A stretch of 64,000 nucleotides of DNA from Burkholderiales bacterium (GCA_022843925.1 JALHMS010000017.1:1-64000), one strand, 5' to 3'. Numbered from the stretch's first letter, positions 37,797 through 46,385 are shown. The notes: a model not told the origin generated them from the letters alone. Program-made: numbers and translations.

Positions 37797-40564
37797 GCGG
37801 AAGCCTCCGGGCGTTTCGGCGGGACGGGCGAGAACCAGCCGATGGCGAGCATGAGCAGGCCCACGCCGATGAACGACACGATGCGCTCCACGGTGCCCGC
37901 ACCGGAGAGATCGACGAGGAATAGCTTCGCGACCGTGGCCCCGAGCAGCCCGGCGCCGGTCATCCACAGCGCGCGATGTCCGCCGCGGTGGGCGGACACC
38001 ATGACCGTCGCGGCGAGCGCGGTCCAGAAGATCGAGAACGCGGCCTGGGCAAGGCGCGAGTCCAGTACCTCGGGGAACGTGATCGTGACGCCGGCGTACC
38101 GGTGCAGGGCGCGCAGCAGCATGCCGTTGGCGGCGACGAACGCGACCGCACCCGGCACGCCGAACCGCAACCAGGGCGCCCCCGACAACATCGTGTCCAG
38201 CCCCAGCGCGCCGAGCGCCCGCAGCCACAGGAACACGGCCAGCAGGGCAGCGGCGCTCGCGAGATCGAGGGGATTCAGCAACGGCACGTAGGGCAGCGGT
38301 GCGGTGATCCCGCGCCCCTCGAACGCCGCGAGCGCGACGTACGCGAGCAGGACGGTCGCCACGACGCCGGCCCCGTGCAGGAACCACGATCGCGCGTGCG
38401 CCATCACTGGCCACGCGACGCGCGTGCCCATCTGCGCAAGACCGGTGAGCACGGCGATGGACGGCACCATGGCGGCAGCCAGGGTCCAGTCGACGGGGTT
38501 GTCGGTGACGCGCCGCACGAGCCAGTCCAGCTCCCAGCTCGCCACCGGCACGGCGAGCCAAAGCGTCGCGGCGTGCAGCCAAGGCACCACCCGCAACGCT
38601 TCGGGCTCGTGGCGGCGCAGGATCCAGAGGTGCAGGGCGAAAGCCGCCGGCCATGCGACGAAGCCGAGATGGCTGAAAGGATGGTGGTAGTCGTGCGCCT
38701 GCGCCATGAACGCGACGACCGCGAGCGGCAGGTGCAGGAGCGCGAGTTGCCGCGCGGCCGGCCATGCGAGGTGGCCGCCGAGCGCCTGCAGACCTGCGCA
38801 CGTGAGCCCGAAGAAGACGAGGTACAGCTGTGCCTGCCAGGCCTCCGGAGCCTGCGTCTCGATCTCGTGCACGCCGCCGGCGAGCCACCAGACGAGGCCA
38901 TAGAGCAGGGCGCCGGCGCCGACGGCGGCCTCCCACGGCTTCGCCGATGTCGCGTATCGATGCAGTTGCCGCGCCGAGAATCCGGCGGCGAATGCGAGGA
39001 ACAGGAAGCCCAGGAAGTCGCGATTCGCGATCGGAAAGCCGTCGGCCATGCCGTGCGGACCGCCTGCGAACGTGACCGCGGCGCCCAGTTGCAGCGCGTA
39101 GCCGGCGAGGCGCGGCAGCAGGCGGCTCTGGCGCAGACCGATCCACACGAGCGCGGCACCCTCGAGCGCCCACGCGGCGGATGTCCAGCGGGCGTCGAGC
39201 GCGAGCGGGATGGTGAGCGTCGCGAAGAGCAGTGCCAGCGACGCGAACGACGTCACGAGGAGCGAACGGTCGTCGCCGTCGCGCTTCAGCACATGGCGCG
39301 CGGCGAGCACGTAGGTCGCGGCGGCGAGGAGCGCGCTCAATGCCGCGCCGTACTCGAACCCCGCGACGATGCGTGCCTGGAGCCCGAACGCGACGATCGG
39401 GAGGCCGAACACCAGCGTGCCGTCCAGTGCACGATCACCGCGGGCATCCGCATGCCGCGAGAAGAACGTCGGGATCGCGAGGTACATCAGGAAGAAGAGC
39501 GCGAGGAAGGGCTGCGTGGTCGCCCACAGGTCCGGCCGCCACGAGCGCGCCCCCCACAGGGCGCTGATCACGAACGTGAACGCGAACCCCGTGAGGTTCA
39601 GCGGGCGCCAGGCGCGGCGCGAGGCGATCGCGACGATGCCGGCGTTCAGCACGGCGTAGTAGCCGAAGAGTGCGACGTGACTCCCGGTGCCCGTCGAGGC
39701 CAGCACCGGGGCGAGGAATCCGCCTGCAACACCGAGCACGGCCAGGCTCTGGGCGTTCTGCAGCAGCGCGAGCGCGGCCGAGAACGCGGCGATCATCGCC
39801 AGAAGCGCGAACGCGAACCCCGGCGGCACGAGGGCGTAGAGGCGCAGCGCCGAGAACACCGCGAGATACATGACGCCCACCGCGCCACCCTGCAGCGCGA
39901 GGGCGTAGCCGGGGCGCTTCTCGCGGAGTCTCCAGCCAACCACGGCGAGGACGATGCCGCCCAGCATCGCGCCGCCGACGCGGAACTCGGGCGGCAGCTT
40001 GGAGTGGTCGTAGGCGAACTTCAGCAGGAAGGCCACGCCGAAGAAGAGCACGACGATGCCGACCCGCACGACCGTGTTCCCGCCGGTGAACCACGCGAGC
40101 GTGCGCGTGATCCAGGCGGGTGTGGTCGCCGGTGGTGCGCCCCAGGTGTCCGAAAGCGCCGGTGTTTCGGCCTCGACGGCGGGGGCAGGTGTTGCCGGAG
40201 CGTCCGTCGTGTCGGATCCGGGCGCGGTGACGAGGGGGGCGGGCGGGGCGTCGGCGATCACCGCATCCGGCGCCGTCGCCGATTGGGCGATGTCGGGCGT
40301 CTGGCCTGCGACCGATTCCGCGGCCCCTCCTTCGAGTCGCCGCAACCGGGCCCGGAGCAGCGCGACGGCGTCGTCGAGTTCGCGGACGCGGCTCTCGAGC
40401 GCCTCGACGCGGGCGTCGGCGGCCGGGGTCTTCGACCGCCGGCGGATCAGCCACGCGAGGATGCCGCCCGCGATCGCGCCGAGGAACATCGTGTCGTCGC
40501 CGCCGAGGATGTCCCCGACCATCCCGCCGAGGACGAGGCCCGCGATGACGGCGAGGAAGGTCAT
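37793..40564 (-). CDS. DUF2339 polytopic membrane protein
   Basis: 923 residues. The N-terminus has two helices around a GGxxGD motif, then a short coiled coil (EALESRVRELDDAVALLRARLRRLE) and a proline/alanine linker to about 150. The remaining ~770 residues are nearly continuous membrane helices (about 20 or more). Transport or sensing roles have been guessed for the family; none is proven. Its ATG overlaps the cysB-like stop (ATGA), and its stop overlaps the DUF3999 start, so the three are translated as a coupled set. Confidence 0.9.
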   Translation of the reverse strand: MTFLAVIAGLVLGGMVGDILGGDDTMFLGAIAGGILAWLIRRRSKTPAADARVEALESRVRELDDAVALLRARLRRLEGGAAESVAGQTPDIAQSATAPDAVIADAPPAPLVTAPGSDTTDAPATPAPAVEAETPALSDTWGAPPATTPAWITRTLAWFTGGNTVVRVGIVVLFFGVAFLLKFAYDHSKLPPEFRVGGAMLGGIVLAVVGWRLREKRPGYALALQGGAVGVMYLAVFSALRLYALVPPGFAFALLAMIAAFSAALALLQNAQSLAVLGVAGGFLAPVLASTGTGSHVALFGYYAVLNAGIVAIASRRAWRPLNLTGFAFTFVISALWGARSWRPDLWATTQPFLALFFLMYLAIPTFFSRHADARGDRALDGTLVFGLPIVAFGLQARIVAGFEYGAALSALLAAATYVLAARHVLKRDGDDRSLLVTSFASLALLFATLTIPLALDARWTSAAWALEGAALVWIGLRQSRLLPRLAGYALQLGAAVTFAGGPHGMADGFPIANRDFLGFLFLAFAAGFSARQLHRYATSAKPWEAAVGAGALLYGLVWWLAGGVHEIETQAPEAWQAQLYLVFFGLTCAGLQALGGHLAWPAARQLALLHLPLAVVAFMAQAHDYHHPFSHLGFVAWPAAFALHLWILRRHEPEALRVVPWLHAATLWLAVPVASWELDWLVRRVTDNPVDWTLAAAMVPSIAVLTGLAQMGTRVAWPVMAHARSWFLHGAGVVATVLLAYVALAAFEGRGITAPLPYVPLLNPLDLASAAALLAVFLWLRALGALGLDTMLSGAPWLRFGVPGAVAFVAANGMLLRALHRYAGVTITFPEVLDSRLAQAAFSIFWTALAATVMVSAHRGGHRALWMTGAGLLGATVAKLFLVDLSGAGTVERIVSFIGVGLLMLAIGWFSPVPPKRPEASA

Positions 40565-41496
40565 GCGCGCGCCGAGGCGGCTGCCATGGCGGCGTCGACC
40601 ACCGGGCGGGTCAGGTGAGGCGCGAACATCTCGATGAAGTCGTAGACGAAGGCGCGCAGGTAGGTGCCGCGCCGGATGCCGATGCGCGTGGTGTTCGGTT
40701 CGAAGAGGTGACTCGCGTCGATGGCCTGGAGGCCGCGGTCGCGCTTCGGGTCGAACGCCATCTGCGCGATGATCCCGATGCCGAGACCCAGCTCGACGTA
40801 GGTCTTGATGACGTCCGCGTCGATGGCGGTGAGCACGATGTCGGGGGTGAGGCCCCGGGTCTCGAACGCGTGCTGCATGGTCGAGCGGCCGGTGAACGCG
40901 AAGTCGTAGGTGATGATCGGGTACTTGACCATGGCCTCCAGCGTGACGCGCTTCATGGCGAGCAGCGGGTGGTCCGGCGGCACGACCACGCAGCGGTTCC
41001 ACTCGTAGCAGGGGAGCATCACCAACTGGTCGTACATGTCGAGCGCTTCGGTGGCGATGGCGAGGTCCGCCTGTCCGTGGATCACCTGCTCGGCGATCTG
41101 CGTCGGGCTGCCCTGGCGCAGCGAGAGCCGCACCTGCGGATACTGCTTCATGAAGCGCCGGACCACCGGGGGCAGGGCATAGCGCGCCTGTGTGTGCGTC
41201 GTCGCCATCGTCAGCGACCCGGCGGTCTCCTGGTGGAACTCCGCCGTCACCTCCTTCATGTTGCGCGCCTCGAGGAGGATCCGCTCCGCGATGGAGAGGA
41301 TCTCCCGGCCCGGGGCCGTCACGTCGACGAAACGCTTGCCGTTCCGCACGAAGATCTTCACGCCGAGTTCGTCCTCGAGCTGGAGGATCTGCTTCGAGAG
41401 CGCGGGCTGGGAGATGTGCAGCGTCTGGGCTGCCCGGGACAGGTTCAGGCTCTGGCGGGCCACTTCGACCAGGGTGCGGAGCTGCTGAAGTTTCAT
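40561..41496 (-). CDS. cysB: CysB-family LysR transcriptional regulator
   Basis: 311 residues. The helix-turn-helix covers about 3-60 (LQQLRTLVEVARQSLNLSRAAQTLHISQPALSKQI), typical of CysB/Cbl rather than general LysR members. The effector domain shows TTHTQARYALPPVV and the ligand-loop ITYDFAFTGR. CysB senses N-acetylserine/sulfate status and activates sulfur assimilation genes. Unusually it heads an operon with DUF2339 and DUF3999 instead of sitting by cys genes. A TGACATAAT extended -10 lies 36 bp upstream. Confidence 0.92.
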   Translation of the reverse strand: MKLQQLRTLVEVARQSLNLSRAAQTLHISQPALSKQILQLEDELGVKIFVRNGKRFVDVTAPGREILSIAERILLEARNMKEVTAEFHQETAGSLTMATTHTQARYALPPVVRRFMKQYPQVRLSLRQGSPTQIAEQVIHGQADLAIATEALDMYDQLVMLPCYEWNRCVVVPPDHPLLAMKRVTLEAMVKYPIITYDFAFTGRSTMQHAFETRGLTPDIVLTAIDADVIKTYVELGLGIGIIAQMAFDPKRDRGLQAIDASHLFEPNTTRIGIRRGTYLRAFVYDFIEMFAPHLTRPVVDAAMAAASARA

Positions 41497-41531
41497 CGGG
41501 TTGCGCGCGGCAGGATGGCTGGGAGGCGCCG

Positions 41532-41540
41532 ATTATGTCA
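41532..41540 (-). promoter_or_regulatory. Possible extended -10 promoter of cysB
   Basis: Minus strand reads TGACATAAT, a CATAAT box with the TGN extension that can replace a -35 element. No recognisable -35 is found 16-18 bp further upstream. Weak evidence, but the spacing to the cysB ATG (36 bp) is sensible. Confidence 0.3.
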
Positions 41541-41619
41541 GGAGGACCCTTGCCGGAGGGGCCCTCCTGTCGGTTATCCCGCCACCCGCGGCCATCCTGC
41601 CCGCCCGGCCCCGCGGGAC

Positions 41620-41661
41620 TTGTCTTCGATCGGACAACATTTGCAACGGGCTTCCTAAAAT
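41620..41661 (+). promoter_or_regulatory. Dyad plus TAAAAT box before the small lipoprotein gene
   Basis: An inverted repeat TTGTC-N8-GACAA (41620-41637) ends 18 bp before a TAAAAT box (41656-41661). The layout looks like a promoter with an operator over its -35 region. The rest of the ~290 bp between cysB and the lipoprotein gene shows nothing else. Confidence 0.35.
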
Positions 41662-41787
41662 CTCAAGTTTCGATAGGTTTCGTCGTTAGCCGGCCTCGCC
41701 CGCAGTCGTCGGGCTGGTGGAGCGGATGCCCGCGGTTTCGAATGTCTCGACGCGCGTCCGGTCCCGATGTCTCCGGTGGAGGTTCTC

Positions 41788-42216
41788 GTGGTCGGTACGT
41801 TCAAATGGTGGGTTGCGGCGGCTGTGGTGGTCGTCGCGCAGGGTTGCGCTTCCACGGGTGGAGCTCCGCAGCGGGAGGTGGTCGGCAAGGTCGAAGGGGT
41901 CTTCGTCGAGGCGCTGCCCGGCGTGCTGGTGGATCGCCGGATCGCGAATCCGGAAGCCGACGGTCCCGCCTGGGCCAACGTGCGACTGCGCGTGCCGCTG
42001 GAGGATGGACGCACCTTCATGAGCGCCCGACTCGATCGTGGCGTGATCGTCGAGCGCGGGGACATGGTCAGCGTCCGCCTCACCCCGGAGAACACCTTCT
42101 CGACGATCATTCCGGCGCCGGACACGGTGGTCGCGGTGGTGGATCCCCGGGACGCATCCCCGATCGTCGACGATGGCGAGACGCGCAAGATTTCCCTGCT
42201 GGATCGGCTGCGCTGA
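41788..42216 (+). CDS. Small predicted lipoprotein, unknown function
   Basis: 142 residues from the GTG at 41788, chosen because GGAGG lies five bases upstream; an ATG 21 bases earlier is in frame but has no such site. Hydrophobic signal (WWVAAAVVVVAQGC) with a possible lipobox Cys. The mature part is beta-rich (REVVGKVEGVFVEALPGVLVDRR, then ANVRLRVPLEDGRTFMSARLD). No family recognised. Preceded by the dyad/TAAAAT region and convergent with dusA. Confidence 0.72.
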   Translation: MVGTFKWWVAAAVVVVAQGCASTGGAPQREVVGKVEGVFVEALPGVLVDRRIANPEADGPAWANVRLRVPLEDGRTFMSARLDRGVIVERGDMVSVRLTPENTFSTIIPAPDTVVAVVDPRDASPIVDDGETRKISLLDRLR

Positions 42217-42293
42217 TCCGCAGGCACTGAAGACGAAGCACGAATCGACGGGCCTGCCGGCCGATGCCGGCGGGCCCGTTGCGTTTCCACCCG

Positions 42294-43301
42294 CTAAGCG
42301 GCTGCGACTTCGCGCGGGGGCAGGGCCGCGGATTCCAGCCGTTCGAGCGCGGCTTCGAGGAGGTCGGCGCCCGCGTCGGGCAGGCGTGCCTCCTCGCTCA
42401 GGGTGCGTCGCCAGGCCCGTGCCCCGGGGAGCCCGAGGGCGAGGGCGAGCAGGTGGCGGGTGATCGCCTGCAGGGGGGTGCCCGCTTCGACCTCCCTCCG
42501 CACGTAGGGAAGGTAGGCCCGTACAGCGTCTCCGCGGGACTTCACGCCCGGCGCCTCGCCGTACAGTCGTTCGTCGACGCCGGCGAGGATCCACGGGTTG
42601 TAGTAGGCCTCGCGGCCCAGCATCACCCCATCCACGCGCGCGAGGTGCGCTTCGCAGGCATCGAGCGTGGTGATCCCGCCGTTGATCACGATGGTGAGTT
42701 CCGGACGGGCGCGCTTCAGGGCATGCACCACCTCGTAGCGCAGGGGTGGGATCTCGCGATTCTCCTTGGGTGAGAGGCCGTCCAGCCAGGCGTTTCGCGC
42801 ATGGACGATCACGGTCTCGCAGCCCGCTGCGGCGATGGCCTCGACCAGGGTGTACAGGCGCTCCGGCGATTCGTCCCGATCGATGCCGATGCGGGTCTTC
42901 ACGGTGACGGGTACCGAGGAAGCCGCCCGCATCGCGGCGACGCCCTCCGCGACGCGGTCCGGTTCCGCCATCAGACACGCGCCGAAGCGGCCGTTCTGCA
43001 CGCGGTCGCTCGGACATCCCACGTTGAGGTTCACCTCGTCGAAACCGGCATCGGCGGCGAGGCGGGCGCATCGCGCGAGGTCCTGCGGTTCCGACCCGCC
43101 CAACTGCAGCGCCACCGGATGCTCGGACGGATCGAAGGCGAGGAACCGCTTCGTGTCGCCGAACAGCAACGCCCCCGTGGTGATCATCTCGGTGTAGAGC
43201 CGGGCGCGACGACTGAGGCATCGCAGGAACCGGCGGGCATGGCGATCCGTGAGGTCGAGCATCGGAGCCACGCAGAAGCGGTGCGAATCGGGAGTGTTCA
43301 A
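42294..43301 (-). CDS. dusA: tRNA-dihydrouridine(20/20a) synthase
   Basis: FMN enzyme that reduces uridine 20/20a of the tRNA D-loop. 335 residues from a TTG at 43301, giving MNTPDSHRFCVAPMLDLTDRH, the usual N-terminus of betaproteobacterial DusA; an ATG at 43397 would add 32 low-complexity residues. Motifs: TEMITTGALL, the FMN-site LQLGGSEP, NLNVGCPSDRVQNGRFGACLM containing the catalytic Cys, and INGGITT. Downstream of a strong terminator at 43421-43449, so it must use a promoter between 43302 and 43420 or escape that terminator. Confidence 0.92.
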   Translation of the reverse strand: MNTPDSHRFCVAPMLDLTDRHARRFLRCLSRRARLYTEMITTGALLFGDTKRFLAFDPSEHPVALQLGGSEPQDLARCARLAADAGFDEVNLNVGCPSDRVQNGRFGACLMAEPDRVAEGVAAMRAASSVPVTVKTRIGIDRDESPERLYTLVEAIAAAGCETVIVHARNAWLDGLSPKENREIPPLRYEVVHALKRARPELTIVINGGITTLDACEAHLARVDGVMLGREAYYNPWILAGVDERLYGEAPGVKSRGDAVRAYLPYVRREVEAGTPLQAITRHLLALALGLPGARAWRRTLSEEARLPDAGADLLEAALERLESAALPPREVAAA

Positions 43302-43420
43302 GCGCGTAGGGGGCGAGGAGGAATGCCCGATTCTCGCACGGAGGTCGGTACCCGCCAGCGGTGACCATCGCGGCGGCGCGCAGAACAATGCGGCCATGCA
43401 ATCGGCGGGGCGGGATCCGC

Positions 43421-43449
43421 AAAAAAGAACCCCGCTCTATGGCGGGGTC
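43421..43449 (-). terminator. Strong intrinsic terminator on the minus strand
   Basis: Read on the minus strand: stem ACCCCGC / GCGGGGT around a six-base loop, followed by C and then TTTTTT (43426-43421). This is a textbook rho-independent terminator. It lies about 175 bases after a sigma-54-type promoter, with no annotated gene between. Confidence 0.85.
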
Positions 43450-43600
43450 GTCCTGCTCGTTTGCTGCCGGTGGCGGAAGGTGTTTTTGTTAGCCGGTCTC
43501 CATCTGTTGCTCGGCTTCGCTTCCGTAGGTCTCCATCCCGGCCATTTCGTATCCCGGAGTTCCATCTGAGTGGTTGCGGTCTCCTGCCCCCCGGGAATGC
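43421..43600 (-). ncRNA. Candidate GGA-rich small RNA with sigma-54 promoter
   Basis: The stretch between the sigma-54-type promoter (43610-43625) and the terminator (43421-43449) predicts a transcript of about 175-180 nt starting near 43598. It holds eight GGA trinucleotides, four in the ANGGA form preferred by CsrA/RsmA proteins, and three copies of GGAGACC (43584-43578, 43534-43528, 43501-43495). Two short frames exist (a 42-codon and an 18-codon one) but neither has a well-spaced ribosome site. A CsrA-titrating RNA is my inference, not an observation; a small peptide gene is the main alternative. Except for these elements the 43302-43714 gap shows no gene. Confidence 0.45.
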
Positions 43601-43609
43601 ACCGTTATT

Positions 43610-43625
43610 TGCACGGGCTGTGCCA
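43610..43625 (-). promoter_or_regulatory. Sigma-54 (RpoN) -24/-12 promoter
   Basis: Minus strand reads TGGCACAGCCCGTGCA. It keeps the invariant GG and GC exactly 10 bases apart and differs from the consensus TGGCACRNNNNTTGCW only by G for the first T of TTGC. It points away from the PhnM-like gene and toward the GGA-rich stretch and terminator. No enhancer site is recognised upstream. Confidence 0.7.
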
Positions 43626-43714
43626 GTGTCTCTAACTTGATGAAGTGGATAAGTTTGTTGACCGCGATACCGCGAGATCGGAGGGACGATGTAAGCGATG
43701 GCGACAGCGCGTGA

Positions 43715-44686
43715 TCAGGCGATGCGTTCGCCGCCGCGCCATGTGGAGATCGGCACCGGAATGCCGCCCACCTCGCGGACGCGAACGAAGTCCGCACGCT
43801 GCCCGACGACGATGGCGCCGCGGTCGCCGATGCCGGCGAACCGGGCGGCCCGGGCGCTCACCGCGGCCACAGCCAAGGGGAGGGCCCAGGCATTCCTGTC
43901 CCGCAGGAGGAAAGGGCTGTGCAGCAGGTCGAGGGCGCCGGCCGTGTCGATCGCGTCGTCGGCCCCGAGACTTTCGGGGTGGCGCGGACTTTCCAGCGCG
44001 CGCGCCGGCCATGGGGTGAAGTCCTGGAGCACGCGGAGCCCGTCGCGGTCCGCTGCACCCGGGGCCGGATTCAGGAGATGGATCACATCCCGCACGAGGC
44101 ACAGGGATGCGTCGGCCGGGGAGCGGGCGTCCGTCGCCACGACGGTCAGTCCATGAGCCTTCGCGAGGTCAGAGATGTCCGGGAGCCTTGTGAGCGCATC
44201 GACCGAGAGCGTGACCAGCCGCGCGTTCCGCCGCTGCGGAAGCATCGCGAATGCCGCGCGGATGTTGTCGCTGGCGGGGTCGGCGATGTGCCAGCGGATG
44301 CCGTGGTGGCAGCGCAGGGCACCACGCGCTGCGCCGTCGTCGAGCCAGTCCAGGCAGCCGATGATGCCGGCCCACGCGACGGCGTCGGCGTGGTCGGGGA
44401 TGTCGAAGGCGTCGAAGATGGTGGTGATGCCGTGGGCGGCCGCGGCGAGATCCGACGCCAACAGTGTCGCGATCCCTTCGCCACCGCGCGGCATCGGATG
44501 GGGCCACAGTCCGGCGGGCTTCACCAGACCGGGCAGCAGATAGTCGCCGCCGAGATCCTCCGCGCCGGGCACGCTCGTGGCGCCGATCTCGACACGCACG
44601 ATGCGTCCCGCATGCCATTCGACCGTCCCGAGAAACACCTCGTCGGGTGCGACGACCCGGGCGTTCGTGAAGAGTTTCCGCGCCAT
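43715..44686 (-). CDS. PhnM-like amidohydrolase homologue lacking the usual metal motif
   Basis: 323 residues with the frame of PhnM-type amidohydrolases: an N-terminal beta-sandwich strand set (LFTNARVVAPDEVFLGTVEWHAGRI), GDYLLPGLV, HGITTIFDAFDI, and a C-terminal return to the sandwich (GDRGAIVVGQRADFVRVREV). PhnM hydrolyses a ribose-phosphonate triphosphate. However, after PGLV the expected ExHTDN-type metal ligands are absent (KPAGLWPHPMPRGG), and the later His/Asp motif is also changed. So either activity was lost or the family is different. No phn genes adjoin. ATG at 44686 preferred to an in-frame GTG at 44692. Confidence 0.72.
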   Translation of the reverse strand: MARKLFTNARVVAPDEVFLGTVEWHAGRIVRVEIGATSVPGAEDLGGDYLLPGLVKPAGLWPHPMPRGGEGIATLLASDLAAAAHGITTIFDAFDIPDHADAVAWAGIIGCLDWLDDGAARGALRCHHGIRWHIADPASDNIRAAFAMLPQRRNARLVTLSVDALTRLPDISDLAKAHGLTVVATDARSPADASLCLVRDVIHLLNPAPGAADRDGLRVLQDFTPWPARALESPRHPESLGADDAIDTAGALDLLHSPFLLRDRNAWALPLAVAAVSARAARFAGIGDRGAIVVGQRADFVRVREVGGIPVPISTWRGGERIA

Positions 44687-44778
44687 GACCACGAGCGTAA
44701 CAGAGCGGTTGGGGCGTCAGGGCGCCGCGGATCCCCCGGCGACCGTGCGGACGCGGGTGCGGATCGCAGGAAGGCCGT

Positions 44779-44807
44779 GGAACCACCGCGAAAGCACGTT
44801 GCTCTAA
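44779..44807 (+). promoter_or_regulatory. Possible RpoE-like promoter before the second Deg protease
   Basis: GGAACCA (44779-44785) and TCTAA (44803-44807) are 17 bases apart, close to the sigma-E pattern GGAACTT-N16-TCTGA/TCAAA. It ends 34 bp before the ATG. Deg/MucD genes are classic sigma-E targets, which raises the odds, but the match is imperfect. Confidence 0.35.
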
Positions 44808-44841
44808 GCGCGGTCTTCGTTGCTGTGACCAGGGGTGATCG

Positions 44842-46311
44842 ATGAAGAAGTCCGTTGTTGCTTCCGCAGTGGCCGTCGCGTTCGCGGCAGGCCTGTTCGC
44901 CGCCCAGTTCGGCGCCCATCGGATGATCGTCGCCGACTCGCACGCTGTGCCCGGCGAGGCCGTCGGTGCGAGGCCCGCCACGGCTCCTCCCGCCACGCCG
45001 CTGGCCGCTCTGCCAGACTTCACGGCGCTCGTGGACAGCCAGGGGCCTGCGGTGGTGAACATCAGTGTCACCAAGACCGCCCGTGCTGCCGGTCCGCAAG
45101 GCGGTTCCCCCGGCGACCCGCCGATCCCCGAGTTCTTCCGCCGGTTCATGCCGCAACCTGGTCAACCGGGCCAGGATGACGAGGCACCGACGCCTTCCGG
45201 CGTGGGGTCCGGATTCATCGTGAGTGCGGATGGCTACGTGCTCACCAACGCGCACGTGGTGAAGGACGCCGATCAGGTCATCGTGCGTCTCACCGATCGC
45301 CGGGACTTCCCCGCGAAGGTCATCGGGCTCGACTCCCGGACGGACGTGGCCCTGCTGAAGATTGACGCGACGGGGTTGCCCACCGTCCGGATCGGGTCGC
45401 CCGACAGCGTGCGTGTCGGCAACTGGGTGGCGGCCATCGGTTCGCCGTTCGGGTTCGAGAACACGGTCACGGCCGGGATCGTCTCGGCGAAGTCCCGCAG
45501 CCTGCCCAGCGACTCCTACGTGCCGTTCATCCAGACAGACGTCGCCGTGAATCCGGGCAACTCCGGCGGCCCGCTCTTCAACCTGGCCGGTGAAGTCGTC
45601 GGCGTGAACTCCCAGATCTACAGCCGCACCGGTGGGTACATGGGCCTCTCGTTCGCGATCCCGATCGACGTCGCGATGAAGGTGAAGGACGATCTGCTCC
45701 AGTTCGGCAAGGTCCAGCGCGGCCGCATCGGCGTCACCATCCAGCAGGTCGACAAGGACCTCGCTGCGACCTTCGGTCTCGATCGCGCGCGCGGGGCGCT
45801 GGTGTCCGGTGTCGAGAAGGGCGGGCCGGCCGACGGCGCGGGTCTCAAGGTCGGCGACGTCATCCTCGGTGTGAACGGCCGCAAGGTCGAGCAGTCCATC
45901 GACCTGCCGCGCATGATCGGTGAGGGGCGTCCGGGTGCGGACGTGAAACTCGAGATCTGGCGCGACGGCAGGATTCGCGAGACATCGGTGAAACTGGGCG
46001 AGACGCCGGTCGAGAAGATCGCCGCGATCGAGTCACCGACGAAGCCCTCCCAACTCGGGCTGACAGTCCGGCCGATCGCACCGGGCGAACGCGATCGCCT
46101 GCAAGCGCCGCATGGGGTGCTCGTCGAACGGGCGGATGGTGCGGCCGCGAAGGCGGGCATTCGACCGGGCGACGTCATCATCGCGCTGAACAGCGAGCCC
46201 ATCGATTCGATCGACAAGTTGAACAGCGCCGTCAGGAAGTCCCGTGATCGCGTGGCACTGCTCGTGCAGCGCAATGCTGCACGCTTCTATGTGCCGGTGC
46301 CGCTCGGGTGA
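44842..46311 (+). CDS. degP: Periplasmic Deg/HtrA serine protease, 2 (MucD/DegP type)
   Basis: 489 residues. Signal peptide or anchor about 1-22. Triad: His138 (TNAHVV), Asp168 (RTDVALLK), Ser241 (NPGNSGGPL). PDZ1 spans about 290-385 and PDZ2 about 400-485. The loop between the signal and the protease domain is long and proline/glycine-rich. It degrades or refolds damaged envelope proteins. Monocistronic: a promoter region of ~150 bp upstream and a strong hairpin 75 bp past the stop. It differs from the 24389 copy in the N-terminal linker and active-site neighbours, so it is not a recent duplicate. Confidence 0.94.
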   Translation: MKKSVVASAVAVAFAAGLFAAQFGAHRMIVADSHAVPGEAVGARPATAPPATPLAALPDFTALVDSQGPAVVNISVTKTARAAGPQGGSPGDPPIPEFFRRFMPQPGQPGQDDEAPTPSGVGSGFIVSADGYVLTNAHVVKDADQVIVRLTDRRDFPAKVIGLDSRTDVALLKIDATGLPTVRIGSPDSVRVGNWVAAIGSPFGFENTVTAGIVSAKSRSLPSDSYVPFIQTDVAVNPGNSGGPLFNLAGEVVGVNSQIYSRTGGYMGLSFAIPIDVAMKVKDDLLQFGKVQRGRIGVTIQQVDKDLAATFGLDRARGALVSGVEKGGPADGAGLKVGDVILGVNGRKVEQSIDLPRMIGEGRPGADVKLEIWRDGRIRETSVKLGETPVEKIAAIESPTKPSQLGLTVRPIAPGERDRLQAPHGVLVERADGAAAKAGIRPGDVIIALNSEPIDSIDKLNSAVRKSRDRVALLVQRNAARFYVPVPLG

Positions 46312-46385
46312 TCGAGCACGAGGCAGACTCTGATCCGTTGGCGACCGCGCGACTGGATCAGCGTCTCCCTCGCGGGCTTCCTGCA

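Noticed and set aside
37976..40618. An 880-codon open frame opposite the DUF2339 gene
   Set aside because: Its residues are Arg/Gly/Glu-rich with no fold pattern. High GC leaves long empty frames opposite real genes, and the DUF2339 reading is convincing.
43489..43797. A 102-codon minus-strand frame covering the small-RNA candidate
   Set aside because: It would start upstream of the sigma-54 promoter inside the PhnM-like gene, has no ribosome site, and its composition changes across the AT-rich promoter region.
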